From Phenylobacterium sp. (lineage in GTDB: Bacteria; Pseudomonadota; Alphaproteobacteria; Caulobacterales; Caulobacteraceae), in the NCBI GenBank assembly GCA_020401865.1, contig JADCAS010000001.1, positions 1-64,000 of the forward strand: 64,000 bases of DNA. Direction: 5' to 3'. The translations under genes were made by a program, and so were the position numbers. Below are positions 1-8,989 of this stretch, in pieces. Under the pieces are notes generated by a model. That model worked only from the letters and a program-made list of their open reading frames with translations, was not told the origin of the DNA and searched no databases. The stretch's first letter is position 1. Each line of letters opens with the position of its first letter.

Positions 1-167
1 CGGAAAAGGAACCGGAACGGGTGAGCGTCTGTTATCCCAGAAGCGGCTACAGTTTTTGTTTTGTTCCCAGCTTTTCGATCGAGCAAATCTTGCACACGCA
101 AGTCGTTCGATAGGCGGAGTCCATATGCAATAGCCCTGCCCTGATGGGGAGGAATGACACAGCAATT

Positions 168-211
168 GCTCCCCCAAGGGGGAGCTGTCGGCGAAGCCGG
201 CTGAGGGGGTC
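168..211. repeat. REP-like double-hairpin intergenic element
   Basis: Two adjacent palindromes are visible: GCTCCCCC-AA-GGGGGAGC (168-185) and GTCGGC-GAA-GCCGGC (187-201), followed by TGAGGGGGTC. The arrangement resembles the short palindromic intergenic repeats that are abundant in Caulobacteraceae genomes. Only one copy is seen in this window. It lies 33 bp beyond the end of the dienelactone hydrolase-like gene, so it could also act as a transcription stop. The rest of bases 1-243 is comparatively AT-rich, with no gene I can support. Confidence 0.5.
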
Positions 212-243
212 AAAGGCGCTTCAGTTCTCCCTCGGCGCGGCGT

Positions 244-981
244 TCAGCCCAGTTTGCGGCGGAAGAGACTGTTGAGACGCTCCCAATGACGCTCGGCGGC
301 GGTCTTGTCGTAGACCGGGCGCTGCGGGAAGGCGAAGCCGTGTTTCGTCCCAGGGTAGACCTCCACCTCGGCGTCGACCCGGTCGGTCTTCAGGGCCTCG
401 GACAGGGCGGCGATCGTCTCCGGCGGCGCCCAGACATCCTCCTCGGCGCAGGCGAAATACAACTCGGCCCGGGCCAGGCGGGACGTGCGGTGCGGGCTGT
501 CCTCCGCCTCGGTGACCAGGTGGGTGCCATAGACCGAGGCGGCGGCGAAGACGCGTTCGGGATACCGGGCGGCGAGGCTGATCGCGTAGCGACCGCTCAT
601 ACAGTAGCCCACGGCGCCAACCCGGCTGACATCGGCGGCCGGGTCGGCCCCGGCAAAGGCCAGGAGCCCCTCGGCGTCGGACATGACCAAGTCTATGTTC
701 AGACTGTCCATGAACTGGAACATCTGCTTTCGGGCCGGATGGTCAGGATCCGGCGGGATCGGACCAAGCTCCATCACGCCCGCCCGGTAGTAGAGGTTGG
801 GCAGGAGCACGTAGTAGCCGGCGGAGGCCAGCCGCCGCGCCATGTCGCGCAGTTCCTCGCGGATCGCCGGGGCGTCCATGAAGAACAGGATGACCGGGCG
901 CGGGCCGCCGCGCTCCGGATGGACGATGAAGGTGGTGGTCGCCCCGTCCCGGGTAACGATGTCGGTCTGCCGCTCGATCAT
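244..981 (-). CDS. Dienelactone hydrolase family protein
   Basis: 245-residue alpha/beta hydrolase of the dienelactone hydrolase family, which opens lactones and related esters; the true substrate is unknown. The nucleophile elbow reads G-Y-C-M-S-G, with cysteine in place of the usual serine, as in this family. An acidic residue in EEDVWAPPE and the histidine in GTKHGFAF complete a Cys-Asp-His triad. There is no signal peptide, so it should be cytoplasmic. The ATG at 981 is preceded by a good ribosome site (GGAG, 6 nt upstream). It is followed upstream on the same strand by a NIPSNAP-like gene and an SDR, which may form a small catabolic operon. Confidence 0.85.
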   Translation of the reverse strand: MIERQTDIVTRDGATTTFIVHPERGGPRPVILFFMDAPAIREELRDMARRLASAGYYVLLPNLYYRAGVMELGPIPPDPDHPARKQMFQFMDSLNIDLVMSDAEGLLAFAGADPAADVSRVGAVGYCMSGRYAISLAARYPERVFAAASVYGTHLVTEAEDSPHRTSRLARAELYFACAEEDVWAPPETIAALSEALKTDRVDAEVEVYPGTKHGFAFPQRPVYDKTAAERHWERLNSLFRRKLG

Positions 982-1002
982 TCAGGGCTCCATGGCGAGG
1001 CG

Positions 1003-1578
1003 TCAGGGAATCAGGAGGCAGGACCGAGCCAGGGAGACCCGCGTCAGATCCCGACGGCGGGCGAAGATCTTCATCGCCTCGGAGGTCGGATCCCGGCTGG
1101 CCTGCCATTCGCCCAGGTCCCTGTAGCGGGTCATCAGCAGCAACCGGCGGGCGCCCTGGCTGCGGTCGATCTCCGTCTCTTCGGCCAGGAAGAGGCCGAA
1201 GATGCGCGCCTCGAAGCGGGCCTCGAAGTCGGGCCAGGCCTCCACCGACAGGGAGACGAACGCGTTGACCGTGCCGGCGTCAATGTTGAACCAGTTATGG
1301 ACGTAGACCCCGCCGGCCTGAGGTTGGGCCCCTTCCGCCGGACGGGCGGTTGGCGTCAGCCGGGTCCGGAGGGTGGAGACAGAGCCCTCGACCCGCGTGG
1401 CGGCCAAGGCGGCTTCGCCTTCCAGCAGGGGAAAGAGGGCGAGCACGACGTTCGAGGGAAAGCCCAGCGAAGGCGCAAACACCGCGAGAGGCGGTGTCGG
1501 GGTCGCCCGGAGCCGGGCGACCGTCTGCGTGACCGCATCACGTTCCCGCCCGACGCTGACCTCCAGATAGTCAAACAC
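1003..1578 (-). CDS. NIPSNAP-like hypothetical protein
   Basis: About 191 residues from a GTG start at 1578, chosen because GGAGGA lies 4 nt upstream; a longer reading frame to 1743 would overlap the neighbouring SDR. The second half (VYVHNWFNID, then LLLMTRYRDLGEWQASR) resembles the NIPSNAP or dimeric alpha-beta barrel fold, where a conserved aromatic-rich strand and a late Trp are typical. The role is unknown. It lies 21 bp before the dienelactone hydrolase-like gene and 86 bp after the SDR, all on the minus strand, so it is probably co-transcribed. Assignment to the family is tentative. Confidence 0.6.
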   Translation of the reverse strand: MFDYLEVSVGRERDAVTQTVARLRATPTPPLAVFAPSLGFPSNVVLALFPLLEGEAALAATRVEGSVSTLRTRLTPTARPAEGAQPQAGGVYVHNWFNIDAGTVNAFVSLSVEAWPDFEARFEARIFGLFLAEETEIDRSQGARRLLLMTRYRDLGEWQASRDPTSEAMKIFARRRDLTRVSLARSCLLIP

Positions 1579-1664
1579 TCCGTCCTCCGGGCCTCGCCTG
1601 CGGAATCGTCGGTGAAAACCTGCGAGCAAGTCGCAGGAGACACAAGCGAAAAGCCCGGGAAGCC

Positions 1665-2435
1665 TTAGAAGTTCGCTCTCTGGGAAATTCCGCCGTCGAC
1701 CACCAGGTTGATTCCGGTCGTGAACGCCGATCGCGGGCTGCACAGAAAGACTGTCGCGGCTGCAATCTCTTCCGGCGTCGCCATGCGACCGGTCGGGTTA
1801 CGCTTCAGCGTCCTCTCGAAGAAGGCCGGCATGGCCGCCTTGACGTTGGCCCAGACGCCGCCTTCGAAAAAGACCGTCCCAGGCGACACCACGTTGCAGC
1901 GCAGACCCTTGGGTGCGCCCTCCCGGGCCACACCCTTCGCGAAATGGATCTGAGCCGCCTTCATGGCGCCGTAGGCTGACGGGGATGCAGCCTCGGCGGC
2001 GGAGACGGAGGAAATCAGCACAACGGCCGCGTCGCCGGTCCTCTGGGCCGAGGTCTCCAGGAAGGGACGCGCGGCCTCCAGGGCGTTCACCGCCCCCAGG
2101 ATGTCCACCTCCAACATAGCCGTCCAGTCCTCGGGCCGGGCGCCCTGCACCAGGGCGCTGGCGTTGGAGACCAGAATATCGACGCCGCCAAGCGCTTCGG
2201 CCGAGGCCTTCACGAAGGCCTGGAGCGCGGCGCCGTCGGCGATGTCCACCGCCTGCCCAAACGCCTTGACCCCGCGGGCCTGAAGGTCCTTGACCACGGC
2301 GGCGACCTCGTCCGGCTTGCGCGCGCAGATGGCGACGTTCACGCCCTCCTCTGCGAAGAGATCGGCGATCGCCCGCCCGATGCCACGTGTGGCGCCCGTC
2401 ACGATGGCCGTCTTGCCCTTCAGTCCCAGATCCAT
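1665..2435 (-). CDS. SDR family NAD(P)-dependent oxidoreductase
   Basis: 256 residues, a classical short-chain dehydrogenase/reductase. The cofactor loop is TGATRGIG near residue 14. The catalytic set is a Ser in LISSVS and the Tyr-x3-Lys in YGAMK. The C-terminal segment ends LVVDGGISQ, typical of the FabG-like branch. The start at 2435 (MDLGLKGK) is preferred over an upstream ATG at 2462 because AGGGAG lies 7 nt before it. The substrate cannot be told from sequence. It is divergent from glcD, whose start is 85 bp away, so the gap carries both promoters. Confidence 0.85.
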   Translation of the reverse strand: MDLGLKGKTAIVTGATRGIGRAIADLFAEEGVNVAICARKPDEVAAVVKDLQARGVKAFGQAVDIADGAALQAFVKASAEALGGVDILVSNASALVQGARPEDWTAMLEVDILGAVNALEAARPFLETSAQRTGDAAVVLISSVSAAEAASPSAYGAMKAAQIHFAKGVAREGAPKGLRCNVVSPGTVFFEGGVWANVKAAMPAFFERTLKRNPTGRMATPEEIAAATVFLCSPRSAFTTGINLVVDGGISQRANF

Positions 2436-2520
2436 GCCGCTCTCCCTCAGAGGGGCGCGCATTCCTTGTGGCGCGACCCGGTTCAGGCGCTATGTAAACC
2501 GGCCGCCCCGGAAAGCCGAG

Positions 2521-4020
2521 ATGCTCGACCAGTTTGATCCGCGACTTGACGCCGATTTTCCCGCCGTGGACCCGGCCGTCCTGCGGGCCCGGCTTGAACC
2601 CCTTCTCCCGGCCGGCGGATTGCTGACCCGACTGGAGTCGATCCGTGCCTACGAGACCGATGGCCTGCCCGCCTATCGCGCCCTGCCCGCCGTCGTCGCC
2701 CTGCCGGAAACCGTGGAGCAGGTGGCCGCGATCCTCAGGGCCTGCCGGGACCTCGGCGTCCCCGTGGTCGCAAGGGGGGCGGGGACGGGCCTGTCCGGTG
2801 GCGCCCTGCCCTTTCCGGGCGGCGTCCTGCTGGTCCTGTCCAAGTTCTCCCGCATCCTCGGGATCGACCCGGTCGCCATGACCGCTCGCGTGCAGCCGGG
2901 GGTTCGCAACCTGGCGGTCTCGGAGGCCGCAGCGCCCCATGGCCTGTTCTACGCCCCGGACCCTTCATCCCAGCTGGCCTGCTCCATCGGCGGCAATGTC
3001 GCGGAGAATGCCGGCGGCGTGCACTGCCTGAAGTACGGCCTGACGGTGCACAACATCCTCTCCGCACAGGTGGTGACCCTGGACGGAGAGATCCTGACCC
3101 TGGGCGGTCCGGCGAGCGACGCCGCCGGCTACGACCTCATGGCCCTCTTCACGGGGTCGGAAGGACTCCTGGGGGTGGTCACCGAAGTGCTCCTGCGCCT
3201 CCAGCCCCTTCCCGAGACCACCCGGCTGATCCTCGCGGCCTTCGACGACGTCGGGCGGGCGGCGGAGGCGGTGGCGGCCATCATGGCGGCCGGGGTGGTG
3301 CCGGCGGGCCTCGAGATGATGGACGGGCCGGCCCTGCGCGCGGCGGAGGATTTCGCCGGCGCCGGCTACCCCCGGGACGCCGCCGCCATCCTGCTCTGCG
3401 AGATCGACGGCCAGGCCGAGGATGTCGCCGAGGAGATTGAGCGGGTGTCGGGCCTCCTGCGGGCCTCCGGCGCCACCGAGGTGCGCATCGCCCGGGACGA
3501 GGCCGAGCGCCGACGGTTCTGGGCGGGCCGCAAGGGCGCCTTCCCGGCCATGGGGCGGCTGGCGCCCGACTATTACTGCATCGACGGCGCCATTCCCCGG
3601 AAGGCCCTGCCCTTCGTCCTGGCCGAGATGGGCCGGTTGGCGGAGGTCCATGGCCTTGAGGTGGCCAATGTCTTCCACGCGGGTGACGGCAACCTGCACC
3701 CCCTGATCCTCTACGACGCCAACCGGGAGGGCGACCTCGAAAAGGCCGAGGCCCTGGGCGGCGCCATCCTGGAGCTCTGCGTCTCGGTAGGCGGCTCCAT
3801 CACCGGCGAACACGGCGTCGGCCGGGAGAAGATCAACCAGATGTGCGTCCAGTTCAGCCCGGCCGAGGTCAACGCCTTCCACGCCCTGAAGGCCGCCTTC
3901 GACCCCGCCGGCCTGCTCAATCCCGGCAAGGCCATCCCCACCCTCGCCCGCTGCGCCGAATACGGCGGCATGCACGTGCACAATGGAGCCCTTCCCTTTG
4001 CCCACCTCGAACGGTTCTGA
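2521..4020 (+). CDS. glcD: Glycolate oxidase subunit GlcD (FAD-linked)
   Basis: 499 residues. This is the flavin subunit of the glycolate/2-hydroxyacid oxidase complex, which oxidises glycolate to glyoxylate and passes electrons to the membrane chain. The FAD-binding (VAO/PCMH) domain has the RGAGTGLSGGA loop near residue 90. The C-terminal FAD-oxidase domain carries HAGDGNLHP and GEHGVG, both diagnostic of GlcD and D-lactate dehydrogenases. The start at 2521 (MLDQFDP) gives normal family length; a longer frame from 2290 overlaps the SDR on the other strand. It is first in a glcD-glcE-glcF operon, and glcE begins inside its last 38 bases. Confidence 0.93.
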   Translation: MLDQFDPRLDADFPAVDPAVLRARLEPLLPAGGLLTRLESIRAYETDGLPAYRALPAVVALPETVEQVAAILRACRDLGVPVVARGAGTGLSGGALPFPGGVLLVLSKFSRILGIDPVAMTARVQPGVRNLAVSEAAAPHGLFYAPDPSSQLACSIGGNVAENAGGVHCLKYGLTVHNILSAQVVTLDGEILTLGGPASDAAGYDLMALFTGSEGLLGVVTEVLLRLQPLPETTRLILAAFDDVGRAAEAVAAIMAAGVVPAGLEMMDGPALRAAEDFAGAGYPRDAAAILLCEIDGQAEDVAEEIERVSGLLRASGATEVRIARDEAERRRFWAGRKGAFPAMGRLAPDYYCIDGAIPRKALPFVLAEMGRLAEVHGLEVANVFHAGDGNLHPLILYDANREGDLEKAEALGGAILELCVSVGGSITGEHGVGREKINQMCVQFSPAEVNAFHALKAAFDPAGLLNPGKAIPTLARCAEYGGMHVHNGALPFAHLERF

Positions 4021-5062
4021 CGCCGACCTGACGGCGGCCCTGGCCGAGGCGCTTCGGGGGGCGGCGGCGGACCGTCGTCCGCTGGAGATCCGCGGGGGCG
4101 GGACCCACGCCGGGATGGGACGCCCCGTCCCTGCGACCCCTCTTGAGATGACGGGACACCGGGGGGTGGTCGACTACGATCCCGCCGAGTTGGTCCTGAC
4201 CGCACGGGCGGGCACGCCTCTGTCTGAGATCGAGGCCCTCCTGGCGGGGAACGGCCAGATGCTGGCCTTCGAGCCGCCACGGCTGGGGCCGGGCGGGACC
4301 CTGGGCGGAGCGGTGGCGACAGGGCTCTCGGGGCCCCGGCGGCCCTTCACCGGCGGGGTGCGCGACTTTGTCCTGGGCGTCCGGATCCTGGACGGCCGCG
4401 GCGAGGTCCTGCGGTTCGGCGGCACGGTCTTCAAGAATGTGGCGGGGTTCGACGCCTTCCGCCTCATGGCCGGCGCCCACGGAACCCTCGGCGTCCTGCT
4501 GGACGTTTCCCTGAGGGTCGTGCCGCGCCCGGCGGTGGAGGTCGCCCGGGTTCTGGACCTGCCCTCCTCGGAGGCCCTGGAGCGGGTGGCCGATCTCATG
4601 CGCCGCCCCCTACCCCTGTCGGGCGCCTTCCATGATGGCCGCCGGCTGCACCTGCGCCTGTCGGGAGGCCGCGCGGGCGTGGAGGCCGCTGCCGCGCGGA
4701 TCGGCGGCGAGGCGGCGGACCCTGCAGCTTGGGACGCCATCCGGGACCTGACCCATCCGGCTCTTTCCGGGCCAGGGGGGTTATGGCGGATCGCCCTGCC
4801 CCGGACTGGCCCGTCCGGAGACTTCGCCAGCCTGCCCTGGGACCAGGGCGGCGGCGTCCGCTGGCTCGCTGCGGAGGCGCCTCCTCCCGAGGCCTGGGCG
4901 CAGGCGGCGTCCCTCGGCGGGCATATCGAGCGAATCCGGGGAGCGGCGGGCCCCGCCTTCCAGCCCCTGTCGCCGGCGCTTCTCGCCCTGCACCAAAGGG
5001 TCAAGGCGGCGCTGGATCCTGACGGCCTCCTGAACCCCGGCCGGATGTACGCGGAGATCTGA
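3983..5062 (+). CDS. glcE: Glycolate oxidase subunit GlcE
   Basis: 359 residues, the second FAD-binding subunit of glycolate oxidase. It has the shortened PCMH-type fold: GGGTHAGMGRP near residue 35, then LGPGGTLGGAVATGLSGPRR and a VFKNVAGFD segment typical of GlcE. It ends in LNPGRMYAEI, matching the usual C-terminus. The start overlaps the end of glcD by 38 bp, and its TGA abuts the glcF ATG (TGAATG), so the three subunits are translationally coupled. No odd features. Confidence 0.92.
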   Translation: MEPFPLPTSNGSDADLTAALAEALRGAAADRRPLEIRGGGTHAGMGRPVPATPLEMTGHRGVVDYDPAELVLTARAGTPLSEIEALLAGNGQMLAFEPPRLGPGGTLGGAVATGLSGPRRPFTGGVRDFVLGVRILDGRGEVLRFGGTVFKNVAGFDAFRLMAGAHGTLGVLLDVSLRVVPRPAVEVARVLDLPSSEALERVADLMRRPLPLSGAFHDGRRLHLRLSGGRAGVEAAAARIGGEAADPAAWDAIRDLTHPALSGPGGLWRIALPRTGPSGDFASLPWDQGGGVRWLAAEAPPPEAWAQAASLGGHIERIRGAAGPAFQPLSPALLALHQRVKAALDPDGLLNPGRMYAEI

Positions 5063-6280
5063 ATGCGCACCCGCCTGCCCGACACCCTCGCCGGAGAGGC
5101 CCGCGACGTCGCCGAGACCGCGCTACGGGCCTGCGTTCACTGCGGCATGTGCAACGCCACCTGCCCGACCTACCAGCTGACCGGCGAGGAGCTGATGGGG
5201 CCCCGGGGCCGCATCTACCTGATGAAGCAGGCGCTGGAGGGTGAACCGGTCACGGAGCTGACCCGCGAGGCGCTGGACGCCTGCCTGGGCTGCCGGGCCT
5301 GCGAGACGACCTGCCCGTCCGGCGTCCAGTACCACCGCCTCTTCGAAGTCGGCCAGGCCGCCGTCCTCGAGGCAGCGCCCCGCCCCACCATCGGACGCCT
5401 GCAGCGGGCGGCGATCCGCGCCCTGGCCCTGTCGCCGGCCTTCGGCGCCCTGTCCGGCCTTGGCCGCGCCCTGCGCCCGCTCCTGCCCTCCGCCCTGAGG
5501 GACAAGGTCCCGCCTGCCCCCGGCCCCGCCGGCCGGCCCCCCGTCCGGCACGCCCGGCGGATGGTGCTCCTGACCGGCTGCGTCCAGTCCGGGGCCGCCG
5601 CCCACTTCAACGCCGCCGCCGCCCGGATCCTCGACCGGTTCGGGATCAGCCTGGTGGAGGCGCCTCAGGCGGGCTGCTGCGGGGCTGTGCCCGGCCACCT
5701 GGACGCCCGCGACGCCGCCCAGACGCTCGCGCGACGCAACCTCGACGCCTGGGCCCCCCTCCTGGAGGACGGCGCCGAGGCGGTTCTGGCGACCTCATCG
5801 GGATGCGGGACCTACCTCCACGACTACCCGGACCTGTTGAGGGACGACCCGGCCTACCGTGAACGGGCCCGGCGACTGGCGGCCCTGGTGCGCGACCCGG
5901 TGGAGGTCCTGGAGGCCCTGCCCCTCGAAGCCGCCGCGCCCCCCGCCCAACCGCGGATCGCCGTCCACGAACCCTGCTCCCTGCAGCACGGGCTGAGGCT
6001 CACCGGTCGGATCCCCGCCCTTCTCCGGCGGCTGGGCTACGACCCCCAGCCCGTGGCGGACGGCCACCTCTGCTGCGGATCGGCGGGCGCCTGGTCGCTG
6101 CTGAATCCCGCGATGGCCGGGCGGTTGCGTGACGCCCGCCTGGACGCCCTCCACGCCGGCGAGCCCTCGGCCGTCTACACGGCCAACATCGGGTGCTGGA
6201 TGCACCTGTCGGCAGGCGCGCCGGCCCCTCTCCGGCACTGGCTTGAGGCCGTCGAGGACGTCCTGCCGGCAGCGCGTTGA
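5063..6280 (+). CDS. glcF: Glycolate oxidase iron-sulfur subunit GlcF
   Basis: 405 residues, the iron-sulfur subunit that links the GlcDE flavins to the quinone pool. Two ferredoxin-type motifs are visible near the N-terminus: C-VH-C-GM-C-NAT-CP (around residue 28) and C-LG-C-RA-C-ETT-CP (around residue 78). Two CCG domains follow, with AGCCGAVPGH and HLCCGSAGAW. Length and order match GlcF. It begins directly at the stop of glcE. The last gene of the operon is followed after 72 bp by an acyl-CoA dehydrogenase gene with its own ribosome site. Confidence 0.93.
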   Translation: MRTRLPDTLAGEARDVAETALRACVHCGMCNATCPTYQLTGEELMGPRGRIYLMKQALEGEPVTELTREALDACLGCRACETTCPSGVQYHRLFEVGQAAVLEAAPRPTIGRLQRAAIRALALSPAFGALSGLGRALRPLLPSALRDKVPPAPGPAGRPPVRHARRMVLLTGCVQSGAAAHFNAAAARILDRFGISLVEAPQAGCCGAVPGHLDARDAAQTLARRNLDAWAPLLEDGAEAVLATSSGCGTYLHDYPDLLRDDPAYRERARRLAALVRDPVEVLEALPLEAAAPPAQPRIAVHEPCSLQHGLRLTGRIPALLRRLGYDPQPVADGHLCCGSAGAWSLLNPAMAGRLRDARLDALHAGEPSAVYTANIGCWMHLSAGAPAPLRHWLEAVEDVLPAAR

Positions 6281-6352
6281 CAGGCTGCGGCGGCGGAAGT
6301 CTCATGGTCCGCAAGGGCGGTCCCGAAGCCGCCGCGACGGGAGGATATCGCC

Positions 6353-7564
6353 ATGGCCGACTTCGGCGCCCAGGACAACGTGGCCTTCCGGGCCGAGGTC
6401 CGCGACTGGCTTGAGGCCAACTTTCCGCCTTCCCTGAAAAACCGCCACGACATCGCCGCCTCGGAAGCGCCTGTTCCTGTTGAGGGCGACTATGCGATTT
6501 GGAAGACCCGTATGGGCGAGAAAGGCTGGGGCGTTCCCACCTGGCCGGCGGCCTATGGCGGCGGAGGTCTGTCGGCGGCGGACGCGCGCATCCTGCGCGA
6601 GGAGATGTCCCGCATCGGGGCCTGGAACCCCATCGGCGGCATGGGGGTCATGATGTTCGGCCCGACCCTGCTAGAATACGGGACCGAAGAGCAGAAGCAG
6701 CGGCACATTCCGCCCATCGTCCGGGGCGAACTGCGCTGGTGCCAGGGCTATTCGGAGCCCGGCGCCGGGTCGGATCTGGCCTCCCTGCAGACCCGGGCAG
6801 AGGACAGGGGCGACCACTTCCTGGTCAACGGCCAGAAGATCTGGACCTCGGGCGCCCAGTACGCGGACTGGTGCTTTTGCCTGGTGCGCACCGACGCCTC
6901 CCGGAAGCACGAGGGCATCTCCTTCCTCCTGATCGACATGCGCACCCCGGGCGTGGAGACCCGCCCCATCCTGCTGATCTCCGGCTCCTCACCCTTCTGC
7001 GAGACCTTCTTCACCGACGTGAAGGTCCCCAAGGAGAACCTGGTGGGACCGCTGAACGGCGGATGGACCGTCGGCAAGCGCCTCCTCCAGCATGAGCGAA
7101 ACGGCCTCTCCGCCGGCGGCGATGGCCGCCCGCGCTTCGACACCGGCCACCTGCGCGACGTGGCGCGACGGTATTATGGCCAGGAAGCGGACGGCCGCCT
7201 CGCCGATGCGGACTTCAGGACCCGTCTCGCCGTGCACGACATGGACGCCCGGGCCTATGCCCTGACCCTGCGCAGGGTCGCCCTTGAGGCGCGCAGCGCC
7301 AATGGCCCCTCGGCCGCCACCTCCATCATGAAGAACGCCAACTCCCGGATCATGACCGATCACTGCGAATTGATGGTCGAGGCCATGGGTCTGTCAGGCT
7401 CCGGCTGGTCAGGGGACGACTTCACTGACGAGGAGCGCGAGGCCGGGCGCATCTACCTGCGCATCAAGTCCAGCACCATTGCCGGAGGCTCCTCCGAGGT
7501 GCAGAACAACATCATCTCCAAACGGATTCTTGGCCTGCCCGATCCAAGCCGCCACACCTACTGA
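6353..7564 (+). CDS. Acyl-CoA dehydrogenase family protein
   Basis: 403 residues, a flavoprotein that introduces a double bond into an acyl-CoA and passes electrons to ETF. The motif YSEPGAGSDLASLQTRA near residue 130 and the C-terminal IAGGSSEVQNNIISKRILGLP are classic. The ATG at 6353 follows GGGAGG with 8 nt spacing. Chain specificity cannot be read from sequence. It is close behind glcF but may have its own promoter. The ETF-ubiquinone oxidoreductase that would receive its electrons is encoded at 50-51.7 kb. Confidence 0.9.
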   Translation: MADFGAQDNVAFRAEVRDWLEANFPPSLKNRHDIAASEAPVPVEGDYAIWKTRMGEKGWGVPTWPAAYGGGGLSAADARILREEMSRIGAWNPIGGMGVMMFGPTLLEYGTEEQKQRHIPPIVRGELRWCQGYSEPGAGSDLASLQTRAEDRGDHFLVNGQKIWTSGAQYADWCFCLVRTDASRKHEGISFLLIDMRTPGVETRPILLISGSSPFCETFFTDVKVPKENLVGPLNGGWTVGKRLLQHERNGLSAGGDGRPRFDTGHLRDVARRYYGQEADGRLADADFRTRLAVHDMDARAYALTLRRVALEARSANGPSAATSIMKNANSRIMTDHCELMVEAMGLSGSGWSGDDFTDEEREAGRIYLRIKSSTIAGGSSEVQNNIISKRILGLPDPSRHTY

Positions 7565-7582
7565 GATGCGGTGCGGCAAGAT

Positions 7583-7657
7583 TGGTAGGCCGGCTGGGAT
7601 TCGAACCCAGGACCATCCGATTAAAAGTCGGATGCTCTACCACTGAGCTACCGGCCC
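7583..7657 (-). tRNA. tRNA-Lys (anticodon TTT), CCA encoded
   Basis: On the minus strand the 5' arm GGGCCGG pairs with CCGGCCT; the D arm is AGCTC...GAGC, the anticodon loop is CTTTTAA and the T loop is TTCGAAT. The anticodon reads TTT. The discriminator A and CCA (7583-7586) are encoded. It is 75 nt long with CCA and lies just beyond the acyl-CoA dehydrogenase gene, on the opposite strand. Confidence 0.96.
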
Positions 7658-7769
7658 TCGCGCGGCGCGGGAAGCGCCGGTCGAAGCGGGGCGGACCATA
7701 GGGCGGGGGCGGGATCGGGGCAAGGCGCAGGGTCTGGCCAAGGCGGGCGGATTAAGTCAGACTGAGGCC

Positions 7770-8318
7770 ATGCGCAAAAGGCTCCTCCTGTTGCTACCGC
7801 TCTTCGCCCTCGGGGCTTGCGCCAGCCTTCCGACGCCGAGGTCTGGCGACCTCAAGGACGGCGCGGAGGTCACCGGCGCGGGGCTGGGCGGCGCCCTTTC
7901 CGCGCCCCTCAAAGACGTGAACCTGGTGCGGGACGAGATTCCCGCCGTGCTTCTGGATGCCGCCAAGGCCCCCTATGCCCGGCCGAACCCCATGACATGC
8001 GCCCGGATCACGGCCCTTCTGCTGCCCCTCAACGGGGCTCTGGGCCCTGACGTCGACGAGATCAAGGTGGATACCGACAGCCTCGGCGAGCAGGGCGGTG
8101 AGGCGGCTTTGGATGCCATCGCCGACTTCGCCTCCAGTGTGATTCCCTATCGGGGCTGGGTGCGGAGGCTGTCAGGCGCTGATAAACACCAGAAGCGGAT
8201 GGAAGCGGCCATCACCGCCGGGGAAGTCCGGCGCGCCTACCTGAAGGGGCTGGGAGAGCAACTTCGCTGCGCCGCGCCCGCGGCGCCCGTCCGCAAGAAG
8301 TCATCGGCGAAGAAATAG
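7770..8318 (+). CDS. Putative lipoprotein of unknown function
   Basis: 182 residues. The first 17 form a lipoprotein signal peptide (MRKRLLLLLPLFALGAC) with lipobox L-G-A-C, so it should be anchored in the cell envelope. The mature part is mostly helical, with one segment (TCARITALLLPLNGALGPDVDEIKVD) that looks conserved, and ends in a lysine-rich tail (KKSSAKK). I do not recognise a family with an assigned function. It stands alone between tRNA-Lys and a decayed fragment of tgt. Confidence 0.75.
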   Translation: MRKRLLLLLPLFALGACASLPTPRSGDLKDGAEVTGAGLGGALSAPLKDVNLVRDEIPAVLLDAAKAPYARPNPMTCARITALLLPLNGALGPDVDEIKVDTDSLGEQGGEAALDAIADFASSVIPYRGWVRRLSGADKHQKRMEAAITAGEVRRAYLKGLGEQLRCAAPAAPVRKKSSAKK

Positions 8319-8321
8319 GCC

Positions 8322-8400
8322 TCAGGACCGCTCCGCCCCGCCGGACAGGCGGGCGTGGAAAGCCTTCCGGAACGCCTCGAACCGCCCCCCGGCCAGGCGG
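8322..8400 (-). pseudogene. Remnant of a tgt 3' end
   Basis: Read on the minus strand, this stretch gives [17 protein letters not shown] followed by a few residues and a stop at 8322-8324. The real tgt ends [19 protein letters not shown]. About 31 of 40 bases at 8351-8390 match 9351-9390, exactly 1,000 bp away and in the same orientation. No start codon or upstream part of the gene is present. It is best explained as the displaced original end of tgt, or as one arm of a duplication around the cytochrome b561 gene. Confidence 0.65.
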
Positions 8401-8422
8401 GGCGCTCGGTGGTTCCGGGCCT

Positions 8423-8989
8423 TCAGTGGCGCGGCGGCGACAGCATGCGTCGGATTCCTCCGGCGGGGTCCTTCAGCGTGTTCCAGATTGCGGCGAGGAC
8501 GTGCAACAGTACAACCAGAGCCAATCCTTGGCCTGCGTTGCTATGAAAGAACCAAAGCGCCTCGCCGAGGGGCTCATTCTGCACTCCAGGCGCTGTCAGC
8601 CCGAAGTCGGGAAACCGGAAACCAAAGACCGTCGGTGCGCCGCCATAGGCGATATCCATGGCGTAACCCGTCAACGGCAGCGCCAGCGTCAACACATAGA
8701 GCAGCAGGTGGGAAACACGCGCGATTGACTGCTGCCAGCCGGGTCCCACCCCCTCGGGCAGTTTTGACCGGCGACGCAGGGTGAGGCGGATGAACCAGAG
8801 AGGGAGCGAGGCCATCGCACAGCCGACATGGATGGACATGAGTACGCCGCCCGCCGGGGAGTCCCCCTTCACAAGCCCATATCCCAGCAAGAGGCCGCAT
8901 ATCAGGGCGGTTATGATCAGGCAGGCGATGGTCCAATGCAGCCATCTCATGAGGCTTGGGTAGTGTTGTTGCGGTGTTGTCACGTCCAT
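8423..8989 (-). CDS. Cytochrome b561 family protein
   Basis: 188 residues, a four-helix membrane cytochrome b that shuttles electrons between quinones and periplasmic acceptors. Transmembrane helices are visible around residues 16-38, 52-70, 92-112 and 150-170. Candidate haem histidines are H18 (MRWLHWT), H54 (IHVGCA) and those in SHLLLY and LLHVLAA. The ATG at 8989 has an excellent AGGAGG 5 nt upstream; the open frame continues to 9532 but that part is antisense-like noise. Base composition is slightly lower in GC than its neighbours. It sits between tgt and a duplicate of the tgt end, which suggests it arrived by insertion. Confidence 0.85.
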   Translation of the reverse strand: MDVTTPQQHYPSLMRWLHWTIACLIITALICGLLLGYGLVKGDSPAGGVLMSIHVGCAMASLPLWFIRLTLRRRSKLPEGVGPGWQQSIARVSHLLLYVLTLALPLTGYAMDIAYGGAPTVFGFRFPDFGLTAPGVQNEPLGEALWFFHSNAGQGLALVVLLHVLAAIWNTLKDPAGGIRRMLSPPRH

